This document shows positions 26,145 to 35,064 of a stretch of DNA of 50,153 nucleotides, in pieces (the stretch's first letter is position 1; the number at the start of each line of letters is the position of its first letter). The position numbers and the translations under genes were made by a program. Source of the DNA: Actinomycetota bacterium (GTDB taxonomy: Bacteria > Actinomycetota > Actinomycetes > Actinomycetales > Microbacteriaceae). Under the pieces are notes generated by a model. It was not told where the DNA came from. It saw only the letters and a list, made by a program, of their open reading frames with translations, and made no database searches. The stretch is taken from NCBI GenBank assembly GCA_030840335.1, contig JAUZFR010000050.1, positions 1 through 50,153 on the forward strand, given 5' to 3'.

Positions 26145-27347
26145 ATGAGGCAGGCCTCGCCCAAGCGACTCGTTGTGCTGGCGTCGACCTTTCCCGTCAC
26201 TCTGGATGATGGAATCCCCGCTTTCGTCTTCGACATCGCCGACGAAGAGGCCCGCGAGTTCGACGTGACCGTACTCACCCCCCGGGTTCCGGGCTCGGCC
26301 GCACGCGAGACGATCGGCAACGTTTCGGTCATCCGCTTTCGTTACTTCTTCCGCCGCTGGGAAGACCTGGCCGATGGCGCCATCCTCGACAATCTCAAGC
26401 AGAAGAAGTCCCGGTGGCTGCAGGTCGGGCCCCTCGTGCTCGCGCAAATGGTCGTTCTCCGACGCCTCATCCGAACCCTGAAACCGGATGCGATTCACGC
26501 GCACTGGGTTATCCCGCAGGGACTCAGCGCGTTTGTCGTCGGGCGCCGCGTCCCACTGCTCGTCACCACGCACGGTGGCGATATCTACGCCCTGAACAAC
26601 CCGCTCGTGCTCGCAGTCAAGAAGCGAGTGCTCCGTCGTGCCGCAAGCGTCTCGACGGTCAACGCCGAGATGGTTCGCCGCCTCGAAGGCTGGGGAATCG
26701 ACGCGGCGAAAATCCACATGCTGCCGATGGGTGTACCGCTCAACCAGGCCGCCGCGGCCAAGACCGGTCGCGAGAACCAGCCCGGCCGCCTTCTCGTCGT
26801 CGGACGCCTTGTGGAGAAGAAGGGGATCACGATTCTGCTGGATGCGCTGCGCAGCCACGTGGCGACCCCGGGCTGGTCATTGACGATCGTCGGCGACGGA
26901 CCGATCCGCGAAGCACTCGAAGACCAGGCGAAAGGCCTGCCCGTCAAATTCCTGGGCCAGCTCAGTCGTGACGAAGTTCTCAGGGAGATGGCAATAGCAT
27001 CGATTCTCGTGCTCCCCTCCATTTCAGCGAGTTCGGGCGACCAGGAAGGGCTTCCGGTTGTTCTGCTCGAGGCTGCCGCCATGGGCGCGGCAATCGTGGC
27101 GTCTGATCTTCCCGGTATCAACGAAGCGTTGACCGACGGAAAGACCGGCCTCCTCGTGCCACAACAGGATCCGCAGGCCCTTGGCGCCGCAATCGACCGG
27201 CTCCTCGCGGATGAGCCGCTCCGCGCCGGCATTGGCGCAGCGGCGGCAGTGCGAGCGAACGACTACTCCCTCACGTCGATTGGCCTTCGGTACCGCGATG
27301 TCGTGCGGAACATGGCCCTCGATGGCAATGTTCGGACCCGTGGCTAG
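26145..27347 (+). CDS. GT4-family glycosyltransferase
   Basis: The 400-aa GT-B enzyme starts with RLVVLASTFPVTLDDGIPAF. It has the acceptor-side LVTTHGGDIYALNNPL, the donor-domain LVVGRLVEKKGITILLDALR and the nucleotide-sugar motif EGLPVVLLEAAAMGAAIVAS. GGAGG lies 5 nt before the ATG, the best Shine-Dalgarno sequence in the glycan region. The following acyltransferase gene starts inside its 3' end, suggesting co-transcription. It is cytoplasmic; donor and linkage are unknown. Confidence 0.85.
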   Translation: MRQASPKRLVVLASTFPVTLDDGIPAFVFDIADEEAREFDVTVLTPRVPGSAARETIGNVSVIRFRYFFRRWEDLADGAILDNLKQKKSRWLQVGPLVLAQMVVLRRLIRTLKPDAIHAHWVIPQGLSAFVVGRRVPLLVTTHGGDIYALNNPLVLAVKKRVLRRAASVSTVNAEMVRRLEGWGIDAAKIHMLPMGVPLNQAAAAKTGRENQPGRLLVVGRLVEKKGITILLDALRSHVATPGWSLTIVGDGPIREALEDQAKGLPVKFLGQLSRDEVLREMAIASILVLPSISASSGDQEGLPVVLLEAAAMGAAIVASDLPGINEALTDGKTGLLVPQQDPQALGAAIDRLLADEPLRAGIGAAAAVRANDYSLTSIGLRYRDVVRNMALDGNVRTRG

Positions 27348-29493
27348 CGCCCCAGAGTCGGCAACGCTGCCGCGGAGCTCGGACAGCCCGCTCGTCGCGC
27401 CGAGAGACCTGCGTCCGGAAATCCAGGCGCTGCGCGCGATAGCGGTGCTCGGTGTCGTCACCTATCACCTCTGGCCGCACGTCGTTCACGGCGGCTTCAT
27501 CGGCGTCGACATATTTTTCGTCATCTCCGGGTTCCTCATTACCTCGCACCTGCTTCGCGAAGTGGCGAAGACCGGCAGGATCAAGCTCGCCTCGTTCTGG
27601 GCGCGTCGAGCGCGACGCCTCCTCCCCGCGAGCCTTCTGGTCATCGCCGCCAGCTTCCTCGCGACGATCGCCTTCGCTCCCGCGAGCCTCTGGGACCAGT
27701 TCGACTCTGAATTCGCCGCGAGCGCGCTCTATGTGCAGAACTGGCTCCTCGCGTTCAACAGCGTCGACTACCTGGCGGCCGACAACGCCGCGTCGCCCGT
27801 GCAGCACTACTGGTCGCTGTCGGTCGAAGAACAGTTCTACGTCGTCTGGCCGCTCCTGATCCTGGCCGGCATCGGCATCGCCGCCCTCGTCAGCAGGGTT
27901 TCCAGGCGCACTGCCATCGCCGTTGTGCTGACGGTCGTGACCGGTGCCTCCCTGATCTACTGCGTGCTGCTCACACACTTCGACCCGGCGCCGGCGTACT
28001 TCGTGACGACAACCCGCGCCTGGGAGTTCGGGCTGGGCGGGCTGCTCGCGCTGCTGCTCGAGAAGCCGCGACCGGGCAACCCCGTGCTGCGCGCCGTGCT
28101 GTCCTGGGTAGCACTCGCCGTCATCGTGCTCACAAACTTCTACTACACCTCATCCATCTCGTTCCCCGGATATCGCGCACTCCTCCCAACAGTTGCGACC
28201 GCACTCGTGATCTACGCGGGCGTGCCGGATGTGCGATGGGCGCCTTCGCGCCTGATGGGACTCCGGCCTGTGCAGTGGCTCGGCGACATCTCGTACTCGT
28301 TCTACCTGTGGCACTGGCCCCCAATCATCCTTCTGCCCTTCGTCTTCGACCACGGCCTGACCTGGATCCAGCGGATCCTCATCCTGGTCGCGTCGATCGT
28401 GCTCGCCTGGCTGACGAAGCGATTCGTCGAAGATCCGGTGCGTCGAGCCAGGTGGCTGAACCGTCGAACCCCGTACCTGACTCTCGCGCTGACCGCCGTG
28501 ACGATGATCGCAATCGTGGTGTCCACGACAACCGCGTCGACGGTCAAGGATGCGCAGATCGCGAGCACGATCGCGCAGAACAAGTCGCTCACACGCTCGG
28601 GCACGGACTGTCTCGGTGCAGCAGCGGTCGCGCCGGACAATCAGCCGTGCGTGAACCCTTCGCTCAAGGGCAAGCTCCTGCCCGATGCCGCCGCCGGAGA
28701 GCGCGACTGGGTGATCCCCCCGGACCGACACTGCCGCACGGGCGTTTACAGCCCTAAGGTGCTGTTCTGCACGTTCCTCAAGCCGACCTCTCAGACGAAC
28801 CCCATCCGCATCGCGCTCGTCGGAGACTCGCACGCCGAGCAGTGGCTGCCGGCCGTCCAGATCATCGCGAAGCAGCACGGCTGGGGTCTTGATACCTACC
28901 TCAAGGGCGGATGCCCGTTCTCCACGGTCGAGCGCGCCGACAATGAGAGCACCTCCCTCGGCTCCTGCGCCACCTGGAACAACACAGTCATGCAGCGACT
29001 GGCTGCAAACCCGTACTCGCTCATCATCACCTCAGAGGTCACCGGGTCGACCTTCGTGACAAATCCGGGCGAGACGAGCCAGGAGGCCGGGGTGCGCGGT
29101 CTCGTCGCCCAGTGGGACAAGGTCCAGGCCATGGGAACCGAGGTCGTTGCGATCCGGGACGGGCCATCGCTGCCGCGCAGCGTTCCCCAGTGCCTGAGTG
29201 GTCTCCACGGCGACGTGGCGGCGCAGGTGGGAGTTTGTGCGGGCAAGGAGGCCACCGCGCTGCATCCGGATCCGCAGGTCAAGGCGGCACAGGAGTCCGG
29301 CGCGGGCCTCATCGACCTCACCGAGTTCTTCTGCCAGCACTCGATCTGCCCCGCGGTCATCGGATCGGTCGTCGTATACCGGGACAATGCCCACCTCGGT
29401 GGAACCTATTCGCGCAGTCTCGCCCCGTACCTGGGCCGTCAACTGACCGCCTATCTGGCCGACCACCCGCTAAAGTCCCATCCGAGCAGCTGA
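27322..29493 (+). CDS. OafA/YrhL-type O-acyltransferase with C-terminal SGNH domain, first of a tandem pair
   Basis: The protein of about 723 aa has an Acyl_transf_3 membrane domain of about ten helices. It carries [20 protein letters not shown] and [18 protein letters not shown] near the N-terminus and SYSFYLWHWPPIILLPF in the middle. Beyond about residue 490 an extracytoplasmic SGNH esterase-like domain shows [16 protein letters not shown] and the Asp/His pair VYRDNAHLGGTYSRSLAPYL. Such proteins O-acetylate surface glycans or peptidoglycan outside the cell. The start is uncertain: ATG 27322, ATG 27328 and GTG 27340 are all in frame and overlap the upstream gene, and none has a strong ribosome binding site. 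Confidence 0.88.
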   Translation: MAMFGPVASAPESATLPRSSDSPLVAPRDLRPEIQALRAIAVLGVVTYHLWPHVVHGGFIGVDIFFVISGFLITSHLLREVAKTGRIKLASFWARRARRLLPASLLVIAASFLATIAFAPASLWDQFDSEFAASALYVQNWLLAFNSVDYLAADNAASPVQHYWSLSVEEQFYVVWPLLILAGIGIAALVSRVSRRTAIAVVLTVVTGASLIYCVLLTHFDPAPAYFVTTTRAWEFGLGGLLALLLEKPRPGNPVLRAVLSWVALAVIVLTNFYYTSSISFPGYRALLPTVATALVIYAGVPDVRWAPSRLMGLRPVQWLGDISYSFYLWHWPPIILLPFVFDHGLTWIQRILILVASIVLAWLTKRFVEDPVRRARWLNRRTPYLTLALTAVTMIAIVVSTTTASTVKDAQIASTIAQNKSLTRSGTDCLGAAAVAPDNQPCVNPSLKGKLLPDAAAGERDWVIPPDRHCRTGVYSPKVLFCTFLKPTSQTNPIRIALVGDSHAEQWLPAVQIIAKQHGWGLDTYLKGGCPFSTVERADNESTSLGSCATWNNTVMQRLAANPYSLIITSEVTGSTFVTNPGETSQEAGVRGLVAQWDKVQAMGTEVVAIRDGPSLPRSVPQCLSGLHGDVAAQVGVCAGKEATALHPDPQVKAAQESGAGLIDLTEFFCQHSICPAVIGSVVVYRDNAHLGGTYSRSLAPYLGRQLTAYLADHPLKSHPSS

Positions 29494-29507
29494 GATCGCG
29501 CCGATAT

Positions 29508-29539
29508 CTGACGTGAGAAACACCTGACGTGACAAACAC
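29508..29539 (+). repeat. Tandem 16-bp duplication at the start of the second acyltransferase
   Basis: CTGACGTGAGAAACAC is followed directly by CTGACGTGACAAACAC, one mismatch in 16. Each unit contains a GTG, but only the second is in the frame of the acyltransferase; the first unit's GTG runs into a TGA. Confidence 0.8.
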
Positions 29540-31646
29540 AGTGACGACCTCAAGCGAGCACGATTCCGGAGTGCCCGCCAAAAGTGAGGTGCGCCCCGAG
29601 ATCCAGGCCCTTCGGGCGATCGCGGTCGGTGGGGTCGTCGTGTTCCACCTGTTCGCGGGCATCCTGCCCGGCGGCTACATCGGTGTCGACATCTTCTTCG
29701 TCATCTCCGGGTTCCTGATCACCTCTCACCTGCTGCGCGAGGTGGCTCGAACCGGGCGCATCGCGCTCCCGTCGTTCTGGGCCCGGCGAGCGAGGCGACT
29801 GCTGCCGGCCAGCCTGCTGGTCATCGTTGTCAGCCTGATCGGCACCATCCTGATCGCGCCGCAGAGTCTCTGGCCCCAGTTCCTGCAGGAATTCGCCGCG
29901 AGCGCGACCTACGTGCAGAACTGGCTGCTCGCGGGCAACTCGGTTGACTACCTCGCCGCCGACAACAGCCCCTCGCCGGTTCAGCACTACTGGTCGCTGT
30001 CTGCGGAGGAACAGTTCTACCTCGTCTGGCCGCTGCTCATCCTGCTCGGAATCGCGATCACGCGTCTCACGAAACGCATCTCCCGCCGCGCAGCGATCTT
30101 CGGCGTACTCGCGGTGATCACCGCCGCGTCTTTTGCCTACTGCGTCTATCTCACCTGGGACGACCCGGCGCAGGCCTACTTCATCACGCCCGTTCGCGCG
30201 TGGGAGTTCGGCCTCGGCGGGCTGTTGTCCTTCGCGCCGCGCCTGCTTGCCGTCGATGGCAAGGATGTCTGGTGGCGCACGCCCCTCGCCTGGCTCGGCT
30301 ACCTCGGATTGCTCGCATCCCTGCTGCTGATCACGTCGTCAACACCTTTCCCTGGCTGGGTCGCGCTCGCACCGACACTCTCGACGGCCGCAGTCATCTA
30401 TGCGGGCGCGCCGCTCGCGCGCTGGGCGCCGACGAGACTCGCGGGCCTTCGGCCGGTGCAGTGGTTCGGCGACATCTCCTACTCGCTTTACCTCTGGCAC
30501 TGGCCGCCACTCATCCTGCTGCCCTTCCTGTTCAATGTGCAGGCGCTGTCCAGGACACAGCGGATCATCCTGCTGGTCGTCGTTATCGGCCTTGCTGCTC
30601 TCACGAAGGTCGCCGTCGAAGATCCGGTGAGGAAATCACGCTGGCTCACGACCAGAAGACCGAGAATGACGCTCGGATTGACGGCCGGAGCGATGGTCGT
30701 GGTTGTCGGCGCCAGCTTCGGAGTCATCGGCCTCCAGTACTCGACGATCGACAGTTCCATCCGGGAGGCGCAGCAGCTCGTCGCATCCGGCGCGCCGTGT
30801 CTTGGCGCGGCTGCCGTCGATCCGGCTCATCAGCCCTGCGATAACCCTGCGTTGAACGGCATCATCGTCCCCGACCGCGCCGCCGGCCTGAAGGACGGGG
30901 TTGTACCGCCTGGCATGAACTGCCGGGCCAACGTCTCCAGCACCCAGGTGGTGAGCTGCGAGATCACCTCGGGGTCGAAGAAGTCGATCGCCCTGGTCGG
31001 CGACTCGCACGCAGAGCACTGGATACCCGCTATCACGCAGATCGCGAAGGCGCGAGGCTGGCGATTCGACACCTACCTGAAGGGTGGGTGCCCGTTCTCT
31101 GCAACCGCGCGCGCCGACAACGCCTCAACAGCGAAGGGCTCCTGCGCGGTGTGGAACAAGTCCGTGCTGGCAATCCTCGCCAAGAAGCACTTCGATATCG
31201 TCGTCACGTCCCAGGTCTCGGGAACAACGTTCGTTACGAAGCCAGGTGAGACCAGCAAGGCGGCCGCGATCCGAGGGCTCGTTACCCAGTGGAAAGCGGT
31301 GGAGAAGGATGGATCCGTCGTCGCCGCAATCCGGGACGACCCTCACATGCCGTTCAATGACTCGAGCTGTTTGTCGGCTCTCGGCGGCAAACTCGTGCAG
31401 CTGGAGGCGAAGTGTGAGGCGCCCGCGTCGGCGCTCCTTGACGATCCGCAGATCGACGCCGCGAAACAGTCGGGCGTCGGCCTCATCGACCTCAGCGCAT
31501 TCTTCTGCCAAAACGGGGTGTGCCCGGGCGTCATCGGACACGTCGTCGTCTACCGCGACACATCGCACATGGGCGGTACGTACTCGCGCACCCTCAGCCC
31601 GTACCTCGCGAAACAGCTCGACGCGATCGTGGCCCGCGCGCGTTAG
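29529..31646 (+). CDS. OafA/YrhL-type O-acyltransferase with C-terminal SGNH domain, second of a tandem pair
   Basis: This 705-aa paralogue of the preceding gene is collinear over the whole length. It has [59 protein letters not shown], then SGNH motifs [19 protein letters not shown] and [20 protein letters not shown]. Two related acyltransferases could modify different hydroxyls or use different acyl groups. GTG 29529 lies in the second unit of a 16-bp tandem duplication, and no clear Shine-Dalgarno sequence precedes it. Its stop overlaps rmlA's stop by 4 bp. Confidence 0.9.
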   Translation: MTNTVTTSSEHDSGVPAKSEVRPEIQALRAIAVGGVVVFHLFAGILPGGYIGVDIFFVISGFLITSHLLREVARTGRIALPSFWARRARRLLPASLLVIVVSLIGTILIAPQSLWPQFLQEFAASATYVQNWLLAGNSVDYLAADNSPSPVQHYWSLSAEEQFYLVWPLLILLGIAITRLTKRISRRAAIFGVLAVITAASFAYCVYLTWDDPAQAYFITPVRAWEFGLGGLLSFAPRLLAVDGKDVWWRTPLAWLGYLGLLASLLLITSSTPFPGWVALAPTLSTAAVIYAGAPLARWAPTRLAGLRPVQWFGDISYSLYLWHWPPLILLPFLFNVQALSRTQRIILLVVVIGLAALTKVAVEDPVRKSRWLTTRRPRMTLGLTAGAMVVVVGASFGVIGLQYSTIDSSIREAQQLVASGAPCLGAAAVDPAHQPCDNPALNGIIVPDRAAGLKDGVVPPGMNCRANVSSTQVVSCEITSGSKKSIALVGDSHAEHWIPAITQIAKARGWRFDTYLKGGCPFSATARADNASTAKGSCAVWNKSVLAILAKKHFDIVVTSQVSGTTFVTKPGETSKAAAIRGLVTQWKAVEKDGSVVAAIRDDPHMPFNDSSCLSALGGKLVQLEAKCEAPASALLDDPQIDAAKQSGVGLIDLSAFFCQNGVCPGVIGHVVVYRDTSHMGGTYSRTLSPYLAKQLDAIVARAR

Positions 31647-32503
31647 TCGAGCAGTCGCCGAAGGTAGTCGCCGTAGCCGCTCTTGACGAGCGGGGCGGCG
31701 AGGGCTGCCAGTTGCGCATCCGAAATCCAGCCCTGCCTCCAGGCGGCTTCTTCGATGCAGCCGATCTTGTAGCCCTGTCGGTGCTCGACCACGCGCACGA
31801 ACTCGGTCGCCTGCACCATCGAGTCGACGGTTCCGGTGTCGAGCCAGGCGGTGCCGCGATCGATCTTCTCGACGCGCAGTTGCCCGCGCTCGAGGTAGAC
31901 CGCATTGACATCGCTGATCTCGTACTCGCCGCGCGCGCTGGGTGTGATCGTGCGAGCGATCTCGACGACCGCGTTGTCGTAGAAGTAGAGGCCGGGGACG
32001 ACGAAGGAACTCTTCGGGTGCTCCGGCTTCTCCTCGATGCTCAGCACGCGGCCGTCTTCGGCGAATTCGACGACGCCGTAGCTGGTGGGATTCGACACCT
32101 GGTACGCGAAGATGAGGGCGCCGGACACGTCCGAATGAGCGAGCAGGCTCGAACCGAAACTCTCGCCGTGGAAAATATTGTCACCGAGCACGAGCGCGAC
32201 CGAGTCGTCGCCGATGAAGTCGGCCCCGATGACAAAGGCCTGCGCCAGCCCGTTGGGGGCGTCCTGGGTCGCCCAGGAAAGCGAGATGCCGATCTCGCTG
32301 CCGTCACCCAGCAGGCGCTGGAAGCCGGGGGCGTCATCCGGGGTCGTGATGATGAGGATGTCGCGGATACCCGCCGCCATCAGCGTCGACAGCGGGTAGT
32401 AGATCATCGGCTTGTCGTAGATGGGCACCAGCTGTTTCGAGATGCCCTTGGTGATCGGATGCAGGCGCGTGCCGGAACCGCCGGCCAGGATGATGCCCTT
32501 CAT
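31643..32503 (-). CDS. rmlA: Glucose-1-phosphate thymidylyltransferase
   Basis: The 286-aa enzyme makes dTDP-glucose from glucose-1-phosphate and dTTP, the first step to dTDP-L-rhamnose. It begins [20 protein letters not shown], the nucleotidyltransferase signature, then [20 protein letters not shown] and [14 protein letters not shown]. The length is normal for the family. It is downstream of rmlC in the same direction, 3 bp after its stop. A TAGGCT inside the rmlC end lies 8 nt before the ATG, so an internal promoter is possible. Confidence 0.95.
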   Translation of the reverse strand: MKGIILAGGSGTRLHPITKGISKQLVPIYDKPMIYYPLSTLMAAGIRDILIITTPDDAPGFQRLLGDGSEIGISLSWATQDAPNGLAQAFVIGADFIGDDSVALVLGDNIFHGESFGSSLLAHSDVSGALIFAYQVSNPTSYGVVEFAEDGRVLSIEEKPEHPKSSFVVPGLYFYDNAVVEIARTITPSARGEYEISDVNAVYLERGQLRVEKIDRGTAWLDTGTVDSMVQATEFVRVVEHRQGYKIGCIEEAAWRQGWISDAQLAALAAPLVKSGYGDYLRRLLD

Positions 32504-32506
32504 GAC

Positions 32507-33127
32507 TCAGAAGCCTAGGGCCGCGGCCGCGGCGTAGGTTGCGAGGCTGGCGTCCCAGGTCGGCAGCAACCCGGCTTCTCGTGCTGCCGTGAGCGTTGGC
32601 GCCGCCGCATCCTGTGCCGACAGGATCAGCTCGCTCGACGGCAGCGGAAGGTCGAGGCCGATGTCCGCGGCGAGCGGCGAAAGCCCGTGTTCCCGATCGG
32701 GGCGATAGACGTCGTTGGTGAGATAGCTCACGGTGACGGTCTCGCTCGTGACGACGAAGAGGTGGCCGAGCCCCTCGGAAAGAAAGACTGCTTTGCGGTT
32801 CTGGTCGTCGAGTTCGACCGAGTCCCAGGTTCCGAAGGTCGGCGATCCAACCCGGATGTCGACGACGAAATCGACCACGGAACCGACCACAACCGTGAAA
32901 TATTTGGCTTGCCCGGTTGGCGGCTCGTTCACTTCTGCGTAGTGGATGCCTCGTGCAACGCCGTGCTTCGAGACCGAGATGTTGCCCTGCCGAAGCAGGA
33001 ATGCGCGGCCGGTCGCTTCGGCGAGAAGGTCGGCGCGATAGGACTCGAGAAATACCCCTCGATCATCTCCGCGCAGGATCGGCGAAATCTCGTAGGCATG
33101 GGGCACGGCAAGCTCTCGGATGTCCAC
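32507..33127 (-). CDS. rmlC: dTDP-4-dehydrorhamnose 3,5-epimerase family protein
   Basis: The 206-aa cupin epimerises dTDP-4-keto-6-deoxyglucose at C3 and C5. It shows PILRGDDRGVFLESYRADLL, QGNISVSKHGVARGIHYAE (with the catalytic His of R-G-x-H-Y), VVDFVVDIRVGSPTFGTW and LSEGLGHLFVV. GTG 33127 gives a family-like N-terminus (MDIRELAVPHAYEI) and sits 7 nt after TAGAAT, a leaderless arrangement. The 106 residues upstream in the ORF track are antisense to rmlB. The C-terminus is a little longer than in typical RmlC. Confidence 0.92.
   Translation of the reverse strand: MDIRELAVPHAYEISPILRGDDRGVFLESYRADLLAEATGRAFLLRQGNISVSKHGVARGIHYAEVNEPPTGQAKYFTVVVGSVVDFVVDIRVGSPTFGTWDSVELDDQNRKAVFLSEGLGHLFVVTSETVTVSYLTNDVYRPDREHGLSPLAADIGLDLPLPSSELILSAQDAAAPTLTAAREAGLLPTWDASLATYAAAAALGF
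32512..32517 (-). promoter_or_regulatory. Possible internal -10 box (TAGGCT) for rmlA
   Basis: TAGGCT lies within the last codons of rmlC, 8 nt before the rmlA ATG, slightly longer than the usual 6-7 nt spacing. Confidence 0.35.
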
Positions 33128-33134
33128 GGTCGAG

Positions 33135-33140
33135 ATTCTA
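33135..33140 (-). promoter_or_regulatory. -10 box (TAGAAT) for a leaderless rmlC start
   Basis: TAGAAT is 7 nt upstream of GTG 33127. It supports GTG over the upstream starts in the ORF track. Confidence 0.5.
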
Positions 33141-33168
33141 TCGAAATGGCGCGGTAACACCCGATGAG

Positions 33169-33174
33169 TAGACT
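33169..33174 (+). promoter_or_regulatory. -10 box (TAGACT) for a leaderless rmlB start
   Basis: TAGACT is 7 nt upstream of GTG 33182. It lies inside the longer reading frame from ATG 33164, which argues that the GTG is the true start. Confidence 0.5.
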
Positions 33175-33181
33175 CGCGGGC

Positions 33182-34168
33182 GTGAAGATTCTCGTGACAG
33201 GCGGCGCCGGATTCATCGGTTCGAACTTCGTTCGCCGCGTTCTGACCGACACCTACCCGACACTCACAGGGGCCGACGTTGTCGTGCTCGACGCCCTCAC
33301 CTACTCCGGCAACCGAGCCAACCTCGACCCCGTCGCCGACTCGGATCGCCTCACCTTCGTGCACGGAGACATCACTGACGAGCCGCTCCTCGACGAACTG
33401 ATGCCGGGGATTGATGCCATCGTGCATTTCGCCGCCGAGTCGCACGTCGACCGCTCCGTGCGGGACGCGTCACCCTTCATTCTGACCAACGTTCTCGGAA
33501 CCCAGCGCCTCTACGACGCGGCGGTTCGTCACGGGATTGCGCGGGTCGTGCATGTGTCGACGGATGAGGTGTACGGCTCGATCGACGTCGGCTCCTGGAG
33601 CGAAGACCACCTGCTCGAGCCCAATTCGCCATACGCGGCGTCCAAGGCCGCAAGCGATCTCGTTGCTCGCGCCTGGTACCGCACGCACGACCTCAACGTC
33701 TCGATCACGCGCTGCTCGAATAACTACGGGCCGTACCACTTCCCCGAGAAGGTCATCCCGCTGTTCATCACCAACCTGCTCGACGGCGCCACCGTTCCGC
33801 TCTACGGTGACGGGGAGAACGCGCGCGACTGGCTGCACGTGGATGACCACTGCCGGGCCATCTCGCTCGTGCTTGCCGGGGGCCGCGCCGGGCAGGTCTA
33901 CAACATCGGCGGGGGCACCGAACTGACCAACCGCGAGCTCACCTCCCTGCTGCTCGACGCCACGGGACGCGACTGGTCATCGGTCGTCGCGGTGGCCGAC
34001 CGCAAAGCCCACGACCGCAGGTACAGCGTCGACATCACGAAGATCTCCACCGAGCTCGGCTACGAACCCCAGGTCGGGTTCGAGGAAGGCCTTGCTGCCG
34101 TCGTCGAGTGGTACCGCAACAATCGTGACTGGTGGGAACCGCTCAAAGCCCGAGCCGCGCTGTCATGA
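33182..34168 (+). CDS. rmlB: dTDP-glucose 4,6-dehydratase
   Basis: The 328-aa SDR enzyme converts dTDP-glucose to dTDP-4-keto-6-deoxyglucose. The N-terminus from GTG 33182 reads KILVTGGAGFIGSNFVRRVL, matching the family. AAESHVDRSV, the catalytic STDEVYG and SPYAASKAASD (Tyr-X3-Lys) follow, then NNYGPYHFPEKVIPLFI. ATG 33164 would add six residues and would place the -10 box inside the gene. It is divergent from rmlC, with 54 bp between start codons, and coupled to rmlD by ATGA. Confidence 0.95.
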   Translation: MKILVTGGAGFIGSNFVRRVLTDTYPTLTGADVVVLDALTYSGNRANLDPVADSDRLTFVHGDITDEPLLDELMPGIDAIVHFAAESHVDRSVRDASPFILTNVLGTQRLYDAAVRHGIARVVHVSTDEVYGSIDVGSWSEDHLLEPNSPYAASKAASDLVARAWYRTHDLNVSITRCSNNYGPYHFPEKVIPLFITNLLDGATVPLYGDGENARDWLHVDDHCRAISLVLAGGRAGQVYNIGGGTELTNRELTSLLLDATGRDWSSVVAVADRKAHDRRYSVDITKISTELGYEPQVGFEEGLAAVVEWYRNNRDWWEPLKARAALS

Positions 34169-35022
34169 CCCGCTGGCTGATCACCGGGGCCTCGGGGATG
34201 CTGGGTCAGGACCTCGGGGCCGAGCTCGCCGGCGAGGAGGTCACGGCGCTCACGCACGCCGATCTCGACATCACGGATTCCGCGGCCGTTGCGGCCGCCG
34301 TAGGCGGCCACGACGTGGTCGTGAACCTGGCGGCGTTCACCCGCGTGGATGACGCGGAGACCGAGGTCGACGCCGCGACAGCGGTGAACGCGACCGGCGC
34401 TGGCAACCTCGCAGCAGCGTCCCGCGCGGCCGGAGCGAAATTCATCCAGCTCTCCACTGACTACGTCTTCGACGGTCGGGCGACGACTCCCTACGCCGAG
34501 GATGCGCCGCTGAATCCGCTGTCGGTGTACGGGCGCAGCAAGGCCGAGGGCGAGCGGCTCGCCGTCGCCGCGCATCCGACCGGAACAGTCGTGCTGCGCA
34601 CAGCGTGGCTGTACGGTGCGCACGGCGACAACTTCGTTGCAGCCATGCTGCGCCTCGCGGCTGCGCATCCGCAGGTGTCGGTGCTGACCGACCAGCGCGG
34701 ACAACCGACCTGGACCGTCGACCTCGCGCGCCGCATTGTCGACGTCGTGAAGGCGAATGCCCCCGCTGGCATTTACCACGCGACCAACTCCGGTGCGGCA
34801 AGCCGTTTCGAGTTCGCGCGCGAGATCTTCGCACTGGCTGGTCTTGATCCGTCCCGGGTGGTGCCTGCCGAGGGCGATAGCTTCGTGCGTCCCGCTCCGC
34901 GACCCGCCTACTCCGTGCTCGGTCACGATCGCTGGGCTGCCGTCGGCCTGCCGCCCATGCGTCCGTGGCAGGATGCGCTGTCGGCCGCGGCCGCCGCAGG
35001 GATGCTCGGACACGCATCCTGA
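34165..35022 (+). CDS. rmlD: dTDP-4-dehydrorhamnose reductase
   Basis: The 285-aa SDR enzyme completes dTDP-L-rhamnose. It carries WLITGASGMLGQDLGAEL, VVNLAAFTRVDDAE, the catalytic STDYVFDG, and LSVYGRSKAEGERL (Tyr-X3-Lys), followed by VLRTAWLYGAHGDNFV. ATG 34165 overlaps the rmlB stop, and the ORF-track start 33 nt upstream lies within rmlB. With rmlA, rmlB and rmlC the pathway is complete within 3.4 kb. Confidence 0.94.
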   Translation: MTRWLITGASGMLGQDLGAELAGEEVTALTHADLDITDSAAVAAAVGGHDVVVNLAAFTRVDDAETEVDAATAVNATGAGNLAAASRAAGAKFIQLSTDYVFDGRATTPYAEDAPLNPLSVYGRSKAEGERLAVAAHPTGTVVLRTAWLYGAHGDNFVAAMLRLAAAHPQVSVLTDQRGQPTWTVDLARRIVDVVKANAPAGIYHATNSGAASRFEFAREIFALAGLDPSRVVPAEGDSFVRPAPRPAYSVLGHDRWAAVGLPPMRPWQDALSAAAAAGMLGHAS

Positions 35023-35028
35023 TAAACT
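35023..35028 (+). promoter_or_regulatory. -10 box (TAAACT) upstream of the GT4 gene at 35065
   Basis: TAAACT directly follows the rmlD stop. A leader of about 30 nt would contain AAGGGA 4 nt before ATG 35065, a conventional leadered start. Confidence 0.4.
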
Positions 35029-35064
35029 TGGCGCTCGTCGACAACCGCTGACCCAAGGGAAATC

